Positions 7,484 through 16,689 are shown, counted from the first letter of the stretch. The stretch: 64,000 nt of DNA from Thermoproteaceae archaeon (GCA_015521775.1 WANN01000034.1:24230-88229); one strand, 5' to 3'. Made by a program: numbers and translations. The notes: a model not told the origin generated them from the sequence alone.

Positions 7484-8452
7484 ATGGCACTCCTGGAGTT
7501 GAGGGATGTAAAGGTCTATTTTTCCATTAGGAAGGGCCTATTCAGCAGGCCCATGTACGTAAGGGCCGTGGACGGCGTCTCCCTCTCCCTCGACAGGGGC
7601 GAGACGGTCGCCGTCATAGGCGAGTCAGGGTCAGGGAAGACCACCCTGGGACGGGCAGCGCTGAGGCTTGTGAACCTTCATGAGGGCAAAGTGATATTTG
7701 ACGGGAGGGATATAACTGGCCTTGACGAAGGGGAACTGAAGTGGTTCAGGAGGAGGGCCCAGATGATTTTCCAGGACCCCTTCTCTGCGCTCAACCCATT
7801 TCACACAATTAAGTACATACTCGAGGAGCCCCTCATACTTCACAGGGTCGGCGATGAGGAGGAGAGGAAAGAGAGGGTTGTGAGGGCTCTCGAGGACGTC
7901 AAGCTGAGCCCTCCCGAGGACTTCCTGAGGAAGTATCCCCACATGTTGTCCGGGGGGCAACGCCAGCGCGTTGTCATTGCCAGGGCACTCATACTGAAGC
8001 CGGACCTCATAGTGGCTGACGAGCCCGTGTCCATGCTAGACGTGTCCATCAGGGTGGAGGTGCTCACGATGATGAGGGAGCTTCAACGCAGGTACAACAT
8101 AGCGTTCATGTACATAACGCACGACATCTCCACGGCCAAGTACTTTTCCGACAAGGTCCTAATAATGTACGCGGGAAAACCCGTTGAGTACGGAAGGTTT
8201 TCCGAGATAGTCAAGGAGCCGTTGCATCCCTATACGCAGGCGCTCATAGAGGCCGTGCCGGATCCCGACCCCGACAACCGTTTCCGCGAGAGGAGGGTGC
8301 CCCATGGCGAGCCGCCCAGCCTAGTCAGTCCCCCAAAGGGCTGCAGATTCCACCCGAGGTGTCCCCTACGCATGGATGTATGTGAGCAGGACCCGCCGCT
8401 GATCCGCGTCGGGGACAGGACAGTGGCGTGCTGGCTATATGCAGGAAAGTGA
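7484..8452 (+). CDS. oligopeptide/dipeptide ABC transporter ATP-binding protein (OppF/DppF type)
   Basis: Beginning at ATG 7484 (MALLELRDVKVYF) the protein is 322 residues. It has Walker A (GESGSGKTT), the ABC signature (LSGGQRQRV), Walker B (LIVADEPVSMLD) and the H-loop (YITHDIS). The C-terminal 60 residues (GEPPSLVSPPKGCRFHPRCP) with clustered cysteines are the OppD/OppF-specific extension. Such subunits power peptide or sugar import with a second ATPase, two permeases and a binding protein. None of those partners is present in the window, so it is an orphan that may energise permeases encoded elsewhere. An upstream in-frame GTG at 7415 would add 23 residues not typical of the family. Confidence 0.85.
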   Translation: MALLELRDVKVYFSIRKGLFSRPMYVRAVDGVSLSLDRGETVAVIGESGSGKTTLGRAALRLVNLHEGKVIFDGRDITGLDEGELKWFRRRAQMIFQDPFSALNPFHTIKYILEEPLILHRVGDEEERKERVVRALEDVKLSPPEDFLRKYPHMLSGGQRQRVVIARALILKPDLIVADEPVSMLDVSIRVEVLTMMRELQRRYNIAFMYITHDISTAKYFSDKVLIMYAGKPVEYGRFSEIVKEPLHPYTQALIEAVPDPDPDNRFRERRVPHGEPPSLVSPPKGCRFHPRCPLRMDVCEQDPPLIRVGDRTVACWLYAGK

Positions 8453-8479
8453 TTTTAAGTTGTAATTCCCCAAGTAGCC

Positions 8480-8770
8480 ATGTCCGCAGACAGGGTGGAA
8501 AGGTTCTTCAGGAGGCTGCGCGAGGAAATAGGCAACGTGGATGAGTTCACTGTGGAGGTGAGGCGTAACGAGGCCCTCGGCCAGGTAAGGCTCGGGGAGG
8601 ACTTCTACGTCTTCATCACAGTGCCATGGTCAGACGACGAGTACTACATAGAGTTCATGATGGGCGACGAGAACGCAGTGATACAGCCCCGCCACATGGG
8701 GCTGCTCGACAGGGCTGTCGAGATAGTTAAGAGGGCATATGCCCTTTCCAGGGAGGAGCTGGGGGTATAA
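8480..8770 (+). CDS. small acidic hypothetical protein
   Basis: This encodes 96 residues, mixed alpha/beta with no membrane segment. It opens with a helix (SADRVERFFRRLREEIG), followed by strands (DEFTVEVRR, DFYVFITVPW) and a C-terminal helix. I do not recognise the family. A TATA-like element (ATTTTAAG, 8452-8459) sits about 25 nt upstream of ATG 8480, indicating its own leaderless transcript. It sits between an orphan ABC ATPase and a mechanosensitive-channel-like gene, neither of which explains it. Confidence 0.65.
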   Translation: MSADRVERFFRRLREEIGNVDEFTVEVRRNEALGQVRLGEDFYVFITVPWSDDEYYIEFMMGDENAVIQPRHMGLLDRAVEIVKRAYALSREELGV

Positions 8771-8800
8771 GATTTATATTTGGGCGGGGACGCAGGGCAC

Positions 8801-9514
8801 GTGATAGACGTGCTTGCAATTGGCGCCGCCCTATTGGGCTACGTCGCGTTCCGCACCGCCATGCGCCGCATACTTTCCTTCGTCGTGAGCGACAGAGTTG
8901 TGAGCGGCCTCATAGAGGCCATGTCGGGGCTCATCTCCCTGTCACTAGCCTTTGCCGTGCTAAGCGTGTCAAACCTAGGCTTCATAGCGCCGTTCCTCCT
9001 CACCTTCGCGCTGCTCCTCATCTTCACGCTCATGATCGTGACCAGCGTCAGGAGCATACTCGAGGAGTATCTGATAGGCAAGGTGCTTCAGTCGGGGGGG
9101 CCAATATACAAGATCGGGGACCACCTGGAGGTCGACGGCGTGCGCGGCTACATCACTAGGATAGACACGCTGGGGATACACATACGCGACACGAGGAGGG
9201 GCATAGTGTTCGTACCCTTCACGCGACTTGTGAACAACGTTGTGCGGAGGTTCTCGACTGAGCGGGGATACGAGATACATGTGAGGTTCAGCACGAGGCT
9301 CTCGCCACATGTCGAAAGACTCAGGGACGAGGTGGAGAGGTACATGGAGCATCTGGGGCTCGAGGACCCCTCAGTGGAGATAGACCACGTGGAGATAGAC
9401 AGGGTGGACCTGGTGGCCAGGGGAGCGCTCAGGGACATCAGACAGGCCCCCGAAGTACGGTATGCGATACTCGAAAAGGTACTGAAACTGGTGCTGGAAA
9501 ACGAGGTGAGGTGA
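8801..9514 (+). CDS. MscS-like small-conductance mechanosensitive channel
   Basis: From GTG 8801 the protein has 237 residues. There are three hydrophobic stretches in the first 90 residues (about 2-20, 42-60 and 62-82), then a beta domain (YKIGDHLEVDGVRGYITRID, FVPFTRLVNNVV) typical of the MscS middle domain, and an alpha/beta end. MscS proteins open under membrane tension and protect cells from osmotic shock. The TTTATATT at 8773-8780 lies about 25 nt before GTG 8801, arguing against the longer in-frame TTG start at 8780. It is at the short end of the family, with the minimal three-helix core. Confidence 0.75.
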   Translation: MIDVLAIGAALLGYVAFRTAMRRILSFVVSDRVVSGLIEAMSGLISLSLAFAVLSVSNLGFIAPFLLTFALLLIFTLMIVTSVRSILEEYLIGKVLQSGGPIYKIGDHLEVDGVRGYITRIDTLGIHIRDTRRGIVFVPFTRLVNNVVRRFSTERGYEIHVRFSTRLSPHVERLRDEVERYMEHLGLEDPSVEIDHVEIDRVDLVARGALRDIRQAPEVRYAILEKVLKLVLENEVR

Positions 9515-9535
9515 CGTCAGTTAGCCGCCACACCA

Positions 9536-10207
9536 TCACCGGTCTTTGGGGGACAAAATCGTCATCCTGAACCCCCGGTAGCCCCCCCTAATATACGTTT
9601 TCCTAAACGTGTGGGGGTCCAGGCAGGTCGAGGCGCCGTGGAGCACAGCGTCGATGCAGCCTATGAGCCTGGCCAGCCTCAGCTTGGCATAGAGCAGCAC
9701 CTCGTTCGCCACGTCGACCGCGGTCCCCAATGCGGCTACCTCCTCGCCGTCCAACACTAGCGGCATGTCCAGCCTGTCGTCCCCCACAACCTCGATAACC
9801 GTCCCATGTCTCCCCCTGGACACCACGCACGTCCTCTTGAACCCGCTGTCCCTAGCGGCCCTAATTATGGCCGCGGCCCACTCCTCGTCGCGCGCCACGA
9901 AGTGCAGTATGGGGCCCCTGACGAGCAGCCACACGTTGCGGAGACCGGATGCCGCGCGGGCCACTTCGGACCGCGTCACCGGCCTATGCCACTTGGCCAC
10001 GAACCTGAACCTTCCGGGTCCCTTGGAATAGCTAAGGGAATGGGCCTCGGCGAGGGCTATGCGCCCACTGCAGCTGGACGTCGTATATATGTGCTCGTGC
10101 CCGTTGACCTGTTGAAGGAATTCTACTAGGTCCCAGTCCACACGTCCGTGGGCCGCCTCACGTGTCAGTCTCTCCAGGAAGGACCTCTTCCGCGCATCGA
10201 AGTCCAT
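9536..10207 (-). CDS. taw3: tRNA(Phe) 7-[(3-amino-3-carboxypropyl)-4-demethylwyosine N4]-methyltransferase Taw3
   Basis: The protein (223 residues from ATG 10207, MDFDARKRSFLERL) carries the TYW3/Taw3 hallmark TSSCSGRIAL near residue 38, followed by KWHRPV and a WLLVRGPILHFVARDEEWA core. Taw3 methylates an intermediate of wyosine-type hypermodification at G37 of tRNA-Phe using S-adenosylmethionine. Archaea sometimes have several paralogues. Another ATG at 10219 would add four residues. The other wyosine genes are not adjacent. The C-terminal 30 residues are less conserved. Identification is confident from the SSCSGR motif and overall length. Confidence 0.85.
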   Translation of the reverse strand: MDFDARKRSFLERLTREAAHGRVDWDLVEFLQQVNGHEHIYTTSSCSGRIALAEAHSLSYSKGPGRFRFVAKWHRPVTRSEVARAASGLRNVWLLVRGPILHFVARDEEWAAAIIRAARDSGFKRTCVVSRGRHGTVIEVVGDDRLDMPLVLDGEEVAALGTAVDVANEVLLYAKLRLARLIGCIDAVLHGASTCLDPHTFRKTYIRGGYRGFRMTILSPKDR

Positions 10208-10410
10208 GGGGGGACTCATTCCGCGCAGTGTTCCACGGCGGACTTGTTCCCGACGTTCCAGGCCATCCCCACCGAGGCAGGCCACACCACTGGGCATTGG
10301 GAAAACCGGCTAATATGCGTTGCCAGTAGGAGTCGACGCAACGGGCTCCGGGCCGCTGCCCAAGGAGGGCAGGCCAACAATGTTTTAATATATATTATGT
10401 ACTTGTACGG

Positions 10411-11100
10411 GTGCCCAAGGTCAATGTTAAGGTCGTGTCTTGGGACGAGGTCGTTTCATGGACGCGTGAACTGTCTGAACGCATATCCGTAAGCGGCTGG
10501 ACGCCCGACGTTATAGTGGCGATTGCCCGGGGCGGCTACGTGCCCGCCAGGCTGCTGTGCGACTTCCTAGGAGTGAGCGACATGGTCAGCGTTCAGGTGG
10601 TGCACTGGCCTACCGCGGCCCAGGCTGCCGAGAAGGCGTACGTGAAGTACGGCGTGAATGTGGACCTCTCGGGGAAAAAAGCGCTGATAATGGACGACAT
10701 AATAGATACCGGCGACTCCGCGGCCTTGGCAAAGGAGTACATACAGGGCTGTTGTAGGCCAGCCGAGGTGAGGACGGCAGCGCTACAAGTGATAACCAGC
10801 GTCGCCAAGTTCATTCCCGACTACTACGTGGTCGAGGTCAGGGAGTGGGCGTGGTTCCAATATCCCTGGACGGCCGTGGAAGACCTCTCCCAGTTCGTGT
10901 TACGTGTCCTCCGCGAAACCGGCAGGAGGAGGCTCTCGTTGGGCGACCTGGTAAGCCTCTTCGACGAGTGGTACGGCCCGGAGCTCGTCGAGAAGAGGTT
11001 CCCCCAGTTGAGGAGGGCGATACAAAACCTAGTTGCTCAGGGATACATAGATGTGGCCAGCTGCGGGGACGTGGAGTGCATTGAGGTGAGGAGGGCCTAG
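10411..11100 (+). CDS. phosphoribosyltransferase, PRPP-binding
   Basis: The 229-residue product has the type I phosphoribosyltransferase fold: DVIVAIARGGYVPARLL near residue 32 and the PRPP motif LIMDDIIDTGDSA near residue 92. The C-terminal 70 residues (SLGDLVSLFDEWYG...RAIQNLVAQGYID) form a helical, possibly winged-helix-like domain. Archaeal relatives act as hypoxanthine/xanthine phosphoribosyltransferases in purine salvage, but the base specificity cannot be read from sequence. GTG 10411 is preceded by TTTTAATATATAT (10383-10395), giving a leaderless start. A regulatory role for the C-terminal domain, as in PurR-like proteins, is a possibility. Confidence 0.8.
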   Translation: MPKVNVKVVSWDEVVSWTRELSERISVSGWTPDVIVAIARGGYVPARLLCDFLGVSDMVSVQVVHWPTAAQAAEKAYVKYGVNVDLSGKKALIMDDIIDTGDSAALAKEYIQGCCRPAEVRTAALQVITSVAKFIPDYYVVEVREWAWFQYPWTAVEDLSQFVLRVLRETGRRRLSLGDLVSLFDEWYGPELVEKRFPQLRRAIQNLVAQGYIDVASCGDVECIEVRRA

Positions 11101-11151
11101 CCCACGCATCGGCATACCCAAACAGTTATATCTCGGCCCGACACATAGTGG

Positions 11152-11265
11152 ACGTTTGGGGCACCACCTGCGTGGGCCCCCGGCTGGCCGCATGCTGAGG
11201 CTTGCAAGGTCTGACGGGTGATCTGCCGGGCTGGTTGCTGAGGAGCACCGTGGGTCTGGGCCCCG
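11152..11265 (+). ncRNA. candidate structured small RNA with box C/D-like elements
   Basis: The 199-bp gap between two genes has its own TATA-like element (TTATATC, 11126-11132), placing transcription start near 11152, well before the promoter of the next gene (TTTATATT, 11271-11278). Within it are ATGCTGA (11192-11198, box C-like with one change), CTGA (11211-11214), GTGATCT (11218-11224, box C'-like) and CTGA (11238-11241), spaced 12, 3 and 13 nt apart, as in archaeal C/D guide RNAs. Complementary ends GGGGC (11158-11162) and GCCCC (11260-11264) could close a stem. Alternatively a different structured RNA. No target was verified. Confidence 0.35.
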
Positions 11266-11299
11266 GGATGTTTATATTGTGCATCACGACGCTTCCAAC

Positions 11300-11617
11300 A
11301 TGCCGTGGTACATAACCGGGTACCTGGTCATGCTGCTGGCGAGGCGCGACGGCGCTGCCTCGCTGAGCGACCTGATACGCATAGCCAAAGAGGTGGGCAG
11401 CAGCGTCGGCAACGTGTACGAGGATGCGGACGCCGAGGTCCGAAACGACGTTTCTGTGCTGGAGAAGGACAGGGATGTCAGGTTAGAGGGCGACAGGGTG
11501 ATTCCCACAGATAAATTAGGCTACCTGGCCAGGGAGGTGGAGGAAGTAGCTTCACTCTCGCCTATAGTGGCCCAGCTGGTCGACGCCATTGTGAAGGCCG
11601 TGGATTCGCCCAGGTGA
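11300..11617 (+). CDS. small hypothetical protein, possible winged helix
   Basis: From ATG 11300 the product is 105 residues. The helical N-terminus (YITGYLVMLLARRDGAASLS) followed by DLIRIAKEVGSSVGNVYEDA and a short strand pair (DVRLEGDRVIPT) resembles a winged-helix DNA-binding domain, though I cannot assign it. TTTATATT at 11271-11278 supports 11300 over the in-frame GTG at 11279. It ends one base before the lysS start, so the two genes are almost certainly co-transcribed. Confidence 0.6.
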   Translation: MPWYITGYLVMLLARRDGAASLSDLIRIAKEVGSSVGNVYEDADAEVRNDVSVLEKDRDVRLEGDRVIPTDKLGYLAREVEEVASLSPIVAQLVDAIVKAVDSPR

Positions 11618-11618
11618 C

Positions 11619-13058
11619 ATGTACGAGGGGGACGTAGCGGAGTGGGCCAAGACCATCAGCGGGTTGAGGGAAAGAGGCGTCGAGCCGTATCCCCATAAGT
11701 TCCCCGTAACACACACAGTGTCCTTTCTAGGCGAGCTGAGGAGGAGGGCGCTGCTGGACTCTTACCTGGGACTCGAGGTGAGGACTGCGGGCAGGGTCAC
11801 CGATATACGTAGGCACCCCAACGTGGTGTTCCTGGACCTCTACGAGGAGGGGGGCAGGTTCCAGGCAATGGTGGACCCGGGGCACCCCACCTTGGGCAGC
11901 ATCTGGAGGGGAGACTACGTTGGGGTTACTGGGCAGCTGGTCAAGACGCAGAGGGGGGACTACGCGGTGAGGGCAAACGACCTCGTCCTGTTGGCCAAGT
12001 CCGTGAGGCCGCTCCCTGAATGGGGGCAGGTGGACAGGGAGTCCCCCTTCTACATGAGGAGGAGGGCCATAGCCATGGTCCTGGACAACTCGCTGAGGTG
12101 GAGGATATACGTGAGGGCCCGCATAATATGGGAGGCGAGGCGCTTCCTGTGGGAGAGGGGCTACGTGGAGATCCCGACGCCTGTCCTCCAGCCGGTGTAC
12201 GGCGGCGCCGCGGCGAGGCCCTTCACGACGAGGGTCTGGGCCATAGACGAGGAGTGGTACCTGCGCATCTCGCCGGAGCTCTACCTGAAGCGGTACGTCA
12301 TCGCGGGGTTCCCCCGCGTGTTCGAGATAGGCCCCCAGTTCAGGAACGAGGACATAGACGCGTTGCACAACCCCGAGTTCTGGAGCCTAGAGGTCTACGA
12401 GGCCTACGCGGACTACCGCGACATCATGAGGCTGACAGAGGAGCTCGTGTACGAGGTGGTGAGGAGGGCCTTGGGAACCGCTACCGTGAGGTTCAGGGAG
12501 GGCAAGGTGGACCTCTCCCCGCCGTGGCGACGTGTGTCGTTGGAGGAGGCGTTGAGGGAGTTCGCTGGGGTGGACGTGTCGGGGCTGAGCGATGATAGGA
12601 TTAGGGACATGTTGAGGGAGCTCAACGTGCCCCTCCGCACGTATAATAGGGGCGTGGCCATAGTCAAGCTGTTCGAGAAGCTCGTGGAGAGGCAGCTCGT
12701 AGAGCCCACAATAGTGTACGACTACCCGGCTGAGTCCACGCCCCTCTGCAAGCCCCACAGGTCGAGGGAAGGCATGGTGGAGAGGTTCGAGGCGTTCGTG
12801 GGCGGCCTCGAGATAGCGAACGCCTACACGGAGCTCAACGACCCGGTCCTCCAGTACCAGTTCTTCAAGCGGGAACAGGAGCTGTTCCAGGGCGAGGAGG
12901 CGCATCCGCTGGACTGGGACTTCGTCGAGGACATGGCCTACGGGATGCCCCCCATGGGGGGCCTAGGCGTGGGCATCGACAGGCTGGCCATGATAGTGAC
13001 CAACGCAGAGTCCATAAAAGACGTGGTGCCGTTCCCAATTGTAAGGCGTAGCCACTAG
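11619..13058 (+). CDS. lysS: lysyl-tRNA synthetase, class II
   Basis: The 479-residue enzyme attaches lysine to tRNA-Lys. The N-terminal anticodon-binding OB fold (residues about 50-125, VRTAGRVTDIRRH) is followed by the class II catalytic core: motif 2 around FRNEDIDALHNPEF and motif 3 in GGLGVGIDRLAMI near the C-terminus. The KPHRS segment and the EIANAYTELNDP region are typical of class II LysRS. Many archaea use the unrelated class I enzyme, whereas several crenarchaea have this class II form. The gene begins just after the preceding small gene (stop 11615-11617) and its stop overlaps the stop of the opposing thioredoxin-CcdA gene. Confidence 0.92.
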   Translation: MYEGDVAEWAKTISGLRERGVEPYPHKFPVTHTVSFLGELRRRALLDSYLGLEVRTAGRVTDIRRHPNVVFLDLYEEGGRFQAMVDPGHPTLGSIWRGDYVGVTGQLVKTQRGDYAVRANDLVLLAKSVRPLPEWGQVDRESPFYMRRRAIAMVLDNSLRWRIYVRARIIWEARRFLWERGYVEIPTPVLQPVYGGAAARPFTTRVWAIDEEWYLRISPELYLKRYVIAGFPRVFEIGPQFRNEDIDALHNPEFWSLEVYEAYADYRDIMRLTEELVYEVVRRALGTATVRFREGKVDLSPPWRRVSLEEALREFAGVDVSGLSDDRIRDMLRELNVPLRTYNRGVAIVKLFEKLVERQLVEPTIVYDYPAESTPLCKPHRSREGMVERFEAFVGGLEIANAYTELNDPVLQYQFFKREQELFQGEEAHPLDWDFVEDMAYGMPPMGGLGVGIDRLAMIVTNAESIKDVVPFPIVRRSH

Positions 13059-14254
13059 CCCGCCAGGGAGACCCCTAGGAGGCCGAGGAATGCGCTCCAG
13101 AGGCCGAGGCCGGCGGCTTCGCCGAGCAGCATAACGCCTATGGCTATGAGGGTAATTCCTGCGGCCAACTCCAACCTGCGCCCCAAGGCCCCCATGCCGG
13201 ACACATGTTTAATGCGTCTAATGAGCTTCAGGAGCACGTACAGCGTGACTGCAAGGCCCAGCCCATATGCGAGGTACGTCCCAAAGGCTACCGCGAAGTC
13301 GCCGCTTAGAAGCGCAGAAACCGAGACGAGGCCCACGAAGGGGGCCATACAGGGAACCCAGACAGCGCCGAGGGACATCCCTAGGACCATGTCGCTGGCC
13401 CTGTTGGCAGTCCTAAAGGCCGCGCTCTGCAGCGCCGACACCTTCTCCATGAAGGCCCTGTTGAGGCGCTCCACCAGTATCATTAGGCTTAGCGCCACGG
13501 ACACGGCGCCGGCAACGCCGAACAGGACGGGGCGTAGATTCGCCAGGAACTGCCCCAGGAACGCCGCTATGATCCCAACCGTTGAAAATGCCGCCACCAG
13601 GCCCAACAACACTAGGCCTAAACGGCGGCGGGCAAACGTAGCTGCGGAGCCTATTGCAAGTACTGGGAAGACGCAGGGGGACAGGATGCTGATGGACCCC
13701 AATGCGAAGGCTATGGGCAGTGCCATGAACACAGGGGGGAGCCCGGTTCCCTCGTCCCCCGCCTGGAACGACATGTCTATGAACCTCAGGAACTCGTCGC
13801 TGGGAACCGCGCCGAAGAGGTAGCCCCTAAGCACGAAGCCCTCCGGCGTGCCCTCGCCGATCAGTATCGTAGGCGTTCCCTGGACGAACAGCGTCTGTTT
13901 TCCGCCCCCATCGACGAAGGCGTATCCGTCGGGGCCCATGACGAGGACCTTGCGCCACAGTATCACGGGCACCGACACGAGCTCCGTGTCGGACGACACG
14001 TCTATGGCTATCAGGCGCCAGCCCTGGAGCCTCTCCACGACGCGCGGATCCGTGAAGACGTAGGTTTCGAGGTACTTACAGCCCTTACAGGGCGGCTGCC
14101 AGAAGTACACCATCACATAGCCGTCTGACGCAAGCGAGGAGAACTCGTCAAGTTTCTTGGCCTCGGAGAACTCGAGGTTGCCCTTCAATAGGGCCGCCGA
14201 GGCGAAGAGGGCGCTCAGCGATGCCAGTAGTAGCACGGCCAAGATAGGCCGCAT
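13055..14254 (-). CDS. thioredoxin-like plus CcdA/DsbD transmembrane electron carrier
   Basis: The 399-residue protein has a signal/anchor segment (residues 1-20), a thioredoxin-like domain (about 35-150, active site CKGC in YFWQPPCKGCKYLE), and then about six membrane helices of the CcdA/DsbD family with paired cysteines in SPCVFPVLAIG and WVPCMAPFVG. DsbD-type proteins move reducing power across the membrane to extracytoplasmic thiols. Here the thioredoxin domain is N-terminal, whereas in bacterial DsbD it is C-terminal. The gene is divergent from the copper ATPase gene at 14293 with 38 bp between, suggesting a common role in handling metals or thiols outside the cell (inference). Its stop overlaps that of lysS. 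Confidence 0.82.
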   Translation of the reverse strand: MRPILAVLLLASLSALFASAALLKGNLEFSEAKKLDEFSSLASDGYVMVYFWQPPCKGCKYLETYVFTDPRVVERLQGWRLIAIDVSSDTELVSVPVILWRKVLVMGPDGYAFVDGGGKQTLFVQGTPTILIGEGTPEGFVLRGYLFGAVPSDEFLRFIDMSFQAGDEGTGLPPVFMALPIAFALGSISILSPCVFPVLAIGSAATFARRRLGLVLLGLVAAFSTVGIIAAFLGQFLANLRPVLFGVAGAVSVALSLMILVERLNRAFMEKVSALQSAAFRTANRASDMVLGMSLGAVWVPCMAPFVGLVSVSALLSGDFAVAFGTYLAYGLGLAVTLYVLLKLIRRIKHVSGMGALGRRLELAAGITLIAIGVMLLGEAAGLGLWSAFLGLLGVSLAG

Positions 14255-14292
14255 GGAACACTAAACGTTTTTAATATTAAAAAGTTATTGAC

Positions 14293-16689
14293 ATGGAACG
14301 CATAAACGTAGGCGTCAGGATAAGCGGGCGGGAAATCACGCTTAAGATCATAGGCATGCACTGCGCGACTTGCAGCATCACAGTGCAACGCGCACTGCAG
14401 TCCGTTCGGGGCGTGAAACACGCCAGCGTCAGCCTGGCCAGCGACGAGGCACGCCTCGTGGTCGACGACGACGTGGACTACCCAGGCCTCTTAAAGGCGG
14501 TAAGGGAAGCTGGGTACGACATATATGCCGAGGAGCTCACGGTGCAGCTCAAGGACCTCGACGTCGAGGACGAGAGGGTAATTTCCAGGGGCCTCAGGAT
14601 GCTGGGCGTGTTCTCTGTAGGGGTCAACGTGGCCGCCAAGGCCGTCCACGTCACATACAATCCCCTCGACGTTGACCCCGACGCCATTGTGGGCAGGCTA
14701 AGGGAGATGGGCTATGAGCCGGTCGGCGTGGTGAAGGGGGAGGCCGAGACCGATGTGGATAGGCGGGCAGCGGAGAGGGACCTCGCGGACATCAGGAAGA
14801 GGGTCCTCGTGGCTCTCCCGGCCGCAGCGGTGCTCATGGCGCTGATGCCCCTCTGGTTCGCCGGCTACATAGATTCCCTGACCTACGGCCTGCTCGGCAT
14901 AGCGCTCGCAACCCCGGCCCAGTTCTATTCCGGCATGAGGTTCATGCGTGGCGCTATACGGGCCCTCCGCAACGGGACGGCCAACATGGACACGCTCGTT
15001 ACCCTGGGCACGCTCAGCGCATATATATACAGCGTGATCGTGCTGGCCGGCCTCCTCCCCGGCGAGACCTTCTTCGAGGCGAGCGCCGCGATAATTGGCT
15101 TCGTGCTGCTGGGCCGTTACTTGGAGGCCAGGATGAGGATCAGGGCCGGCGACGCTGTTAGGAAGCTCATGGAGCTGCAGCCCAAGATGGCCAGGGTCCT
15201 CGTCGACGGGAGGGAAGTGGAGACCCCCACAGACCAATTGGAGCCGGGCACCAAGGTGTCCATTAGGCAGGGGGAGCGCATACCGGCCGACGGCATAGTG
15301 GACAGCGGACGCGGCTACGTAGACGAGTCCGCGATCACCGGGGAGCCGGAGCCCAGGGAAAAGGCGCCCGGGGACCTCGTGGTGGCGGGGACCTTCCTCG
15401 TCCGGGGACACCTGGTGATCCGCGTCACGAGGACTGGGAGGCATACGCTTCTGGCCCAGATAGCGAGGCTCGTAAGGCAGGCGCAGGCGTCGCGCCTCCC
15501 GATACAGTCCCTCGTGGACAGGATATCGGGCATGTTCACGTGGATAGTGATCGGCGTCGCCGCACTGACCTTCACGGCCTGGCTCTACATGGGGGTCCCC
15601 CTCAGCAGGGCCATCATGCACATGGCCTCGGTGCTCGTGGTGGCGTGTCCATGCGCGCTGGGCCTCGCGACGCCCCTGAGCATAGTCACGGGGGTGGGCA
15701 GGAGCGCCGAGAAGGGGATACTGGTCCGGAACCCGGAGGCGTTGGAACGCTTGAAACGCGTGAACGTCATGGCCTTCGACAAGACTGGGACCCTCACTGT
15801 GGGGAGGCCCAGAGTGGTCGAGGTCGTGGGCGGCAGGGAGGCCATCGAGGCCGCCGCAGTGGCCGAGGCCAGGTCCGAGCACCCCCTGGCAATTGCGATC
15901 CTTGAAAAGGCGAGGGAGCTGGGCATACAGGTGGCCGAGCCGGACACGTTCGACTCTATTCCAGGGGCCGGCGTCGTCGCTACCGCGAACGGGACCACTA
16001 TAGCGGTAGGCAACGAGGAAATAGTCAAGGGCATGGGGGCCGAAGTGCCGAACGAGTACTCCGAAAAGGCGGCGGAGCTCCGCTCAATGGGTTACACGTC
16101 GCTCTACGTAGTCGTCAACGGGCGCGTCGTGGGGCTCATAGCTGTTGGGGACGAGGTGAGGCCCGAGTCCTTCAAGGTCGTGGAGTGGCTTAGGTCGCGG
16201 GGCATAAGGACCGCGATGCTGACCGGCGATAACGAGGTCACCGCAAAGGCCGTCGCCGCGAGGCTCAACATGGATGATGTGTACGCCGGCCTGAAACCGG
16301 ACGACAAGGCCAAGATAATTAAGGGGCTCCGGGAGAGCGGGCAGCGTGTGGCAATGGTGGGGGACGGCATAAACGATGCCCCCGCCCTTTCCTCGGCCGA
16401 TGTGGGCATCGCGGTGGGCACGGGCACCGACATAGCCAAGGAGAGCGGGGACGTGGTCCTCACCGGTGGAAGCATAGACAAGATAATAGACATGTACCTG
16501 TTGGCCGAGAAAATCCTGAGGAACGTCAAGTTCAACCTCTTCTGGGCATTCATATATAACATACTGCTTATACCCCTTGCAGCGGGCGTGTTCTACCCGA
16601 TCTACCTCAGGCCGGAAATGGCGGGCGCCGCAATGGCGCTGAGCAGCATCTCAGTGACCCTAAACTCGCTTAGACTGAAGAAAGCCTAA
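14293..16689 (+). CDS. copA: heavy-metal P1B-type ATPase, copper exporter type
   Basis: This 798-residue pump has an N-terminal heavy-metal-associated domain with GMHCATC (Cys24, Cys27) and a second such domain (about 75-145) that lacks the CXXC pair. The core includes TGEPEP, the membrane motif CPC (452-454, in ACPCALGLATP), the phosphorylation site DKTGTLT (Asp496), SEHPLA, TGDN and GDGINDAP. The CPC motif and CXXC domain indicate Cu(I) or Ag(I) export. It is followed 30 bp later by a YHS-domain gene, and preceded on the other strand by a thiol-redox membrane protein. The degenerate second metal domain may have a structural or regulatory role. Confidence 0.93.
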   Translation: MERINVGVRISGREITLKIIGMHCATCSITVQRALQSVRGVKHASVSLASDEARLVVDDDVDYPGLLKAVREAGYDIYAEELTVQLKDLDVEDERVISRGLRMLGVFSVGVNVAAKAVHVTYNPLDVDPDAIVGRLREMGYEPVGVVKGEAETDVDRRAAERDLADIRKRVLVALPAAAVLMALMPLWFAGYIDSLTYGLLGIALATPAQFYSGMRFMRGAIRALRNGTANMDTLVTLGTLSAYIYSVIVLAGLLPGETFFEASAAIIGFVLLGRYLEARMRIRAGDAVRKLMELQPKMARVLVDGREVETPTDQLEPGTKVSIRQGERIPADGIVDSGRGYVDESAITGEPEPREKAPGDLVVAGTFLVRGHLVIRVTRTGRHTLLAQIARLVRQAQASRLPIQSLVDRISGMFTWIVIGVAALTFTAWLYMGVPLSRAIMHMASVLVVACPCALGLATPLSIVTGVGRSAEKGILVRNPEALERLKRVNVMAFDKTGTLTVGRPRVVEVVGGREAIEAAAVAEARSEHPLAIAILEKARELGIQVAEPDTFDSIPGAGVVATANGTTIAVGNEEIVKGMGAEVPNEYSEKAAELRSMGYTSLYVVVNGRVVGLIAVGDEVRPESFKVVEWLRSRGIRTAMLTGDNEVTAKAVAARLNMDDVYAGLKPDDKAKIIKGLRESGQRVAMVGDGINDAPALSSADVGIAVGTGTDIAKESGDVVLTGGSIDKIIDMYLLAEKILRNVKFNLFWAFIYNILLIPLAAGVFYPIYLRPEMAGAAMALSSISVTLNSLRLKKA

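Noticed and set aside
11152..11265. RNase P RNA (minimal type) or SRP RNA
   Set aside because: The expected conserved cores (GAGGAAAGUC-like for RNase P, the SRP domain IV motif) are not present, and the length is short.
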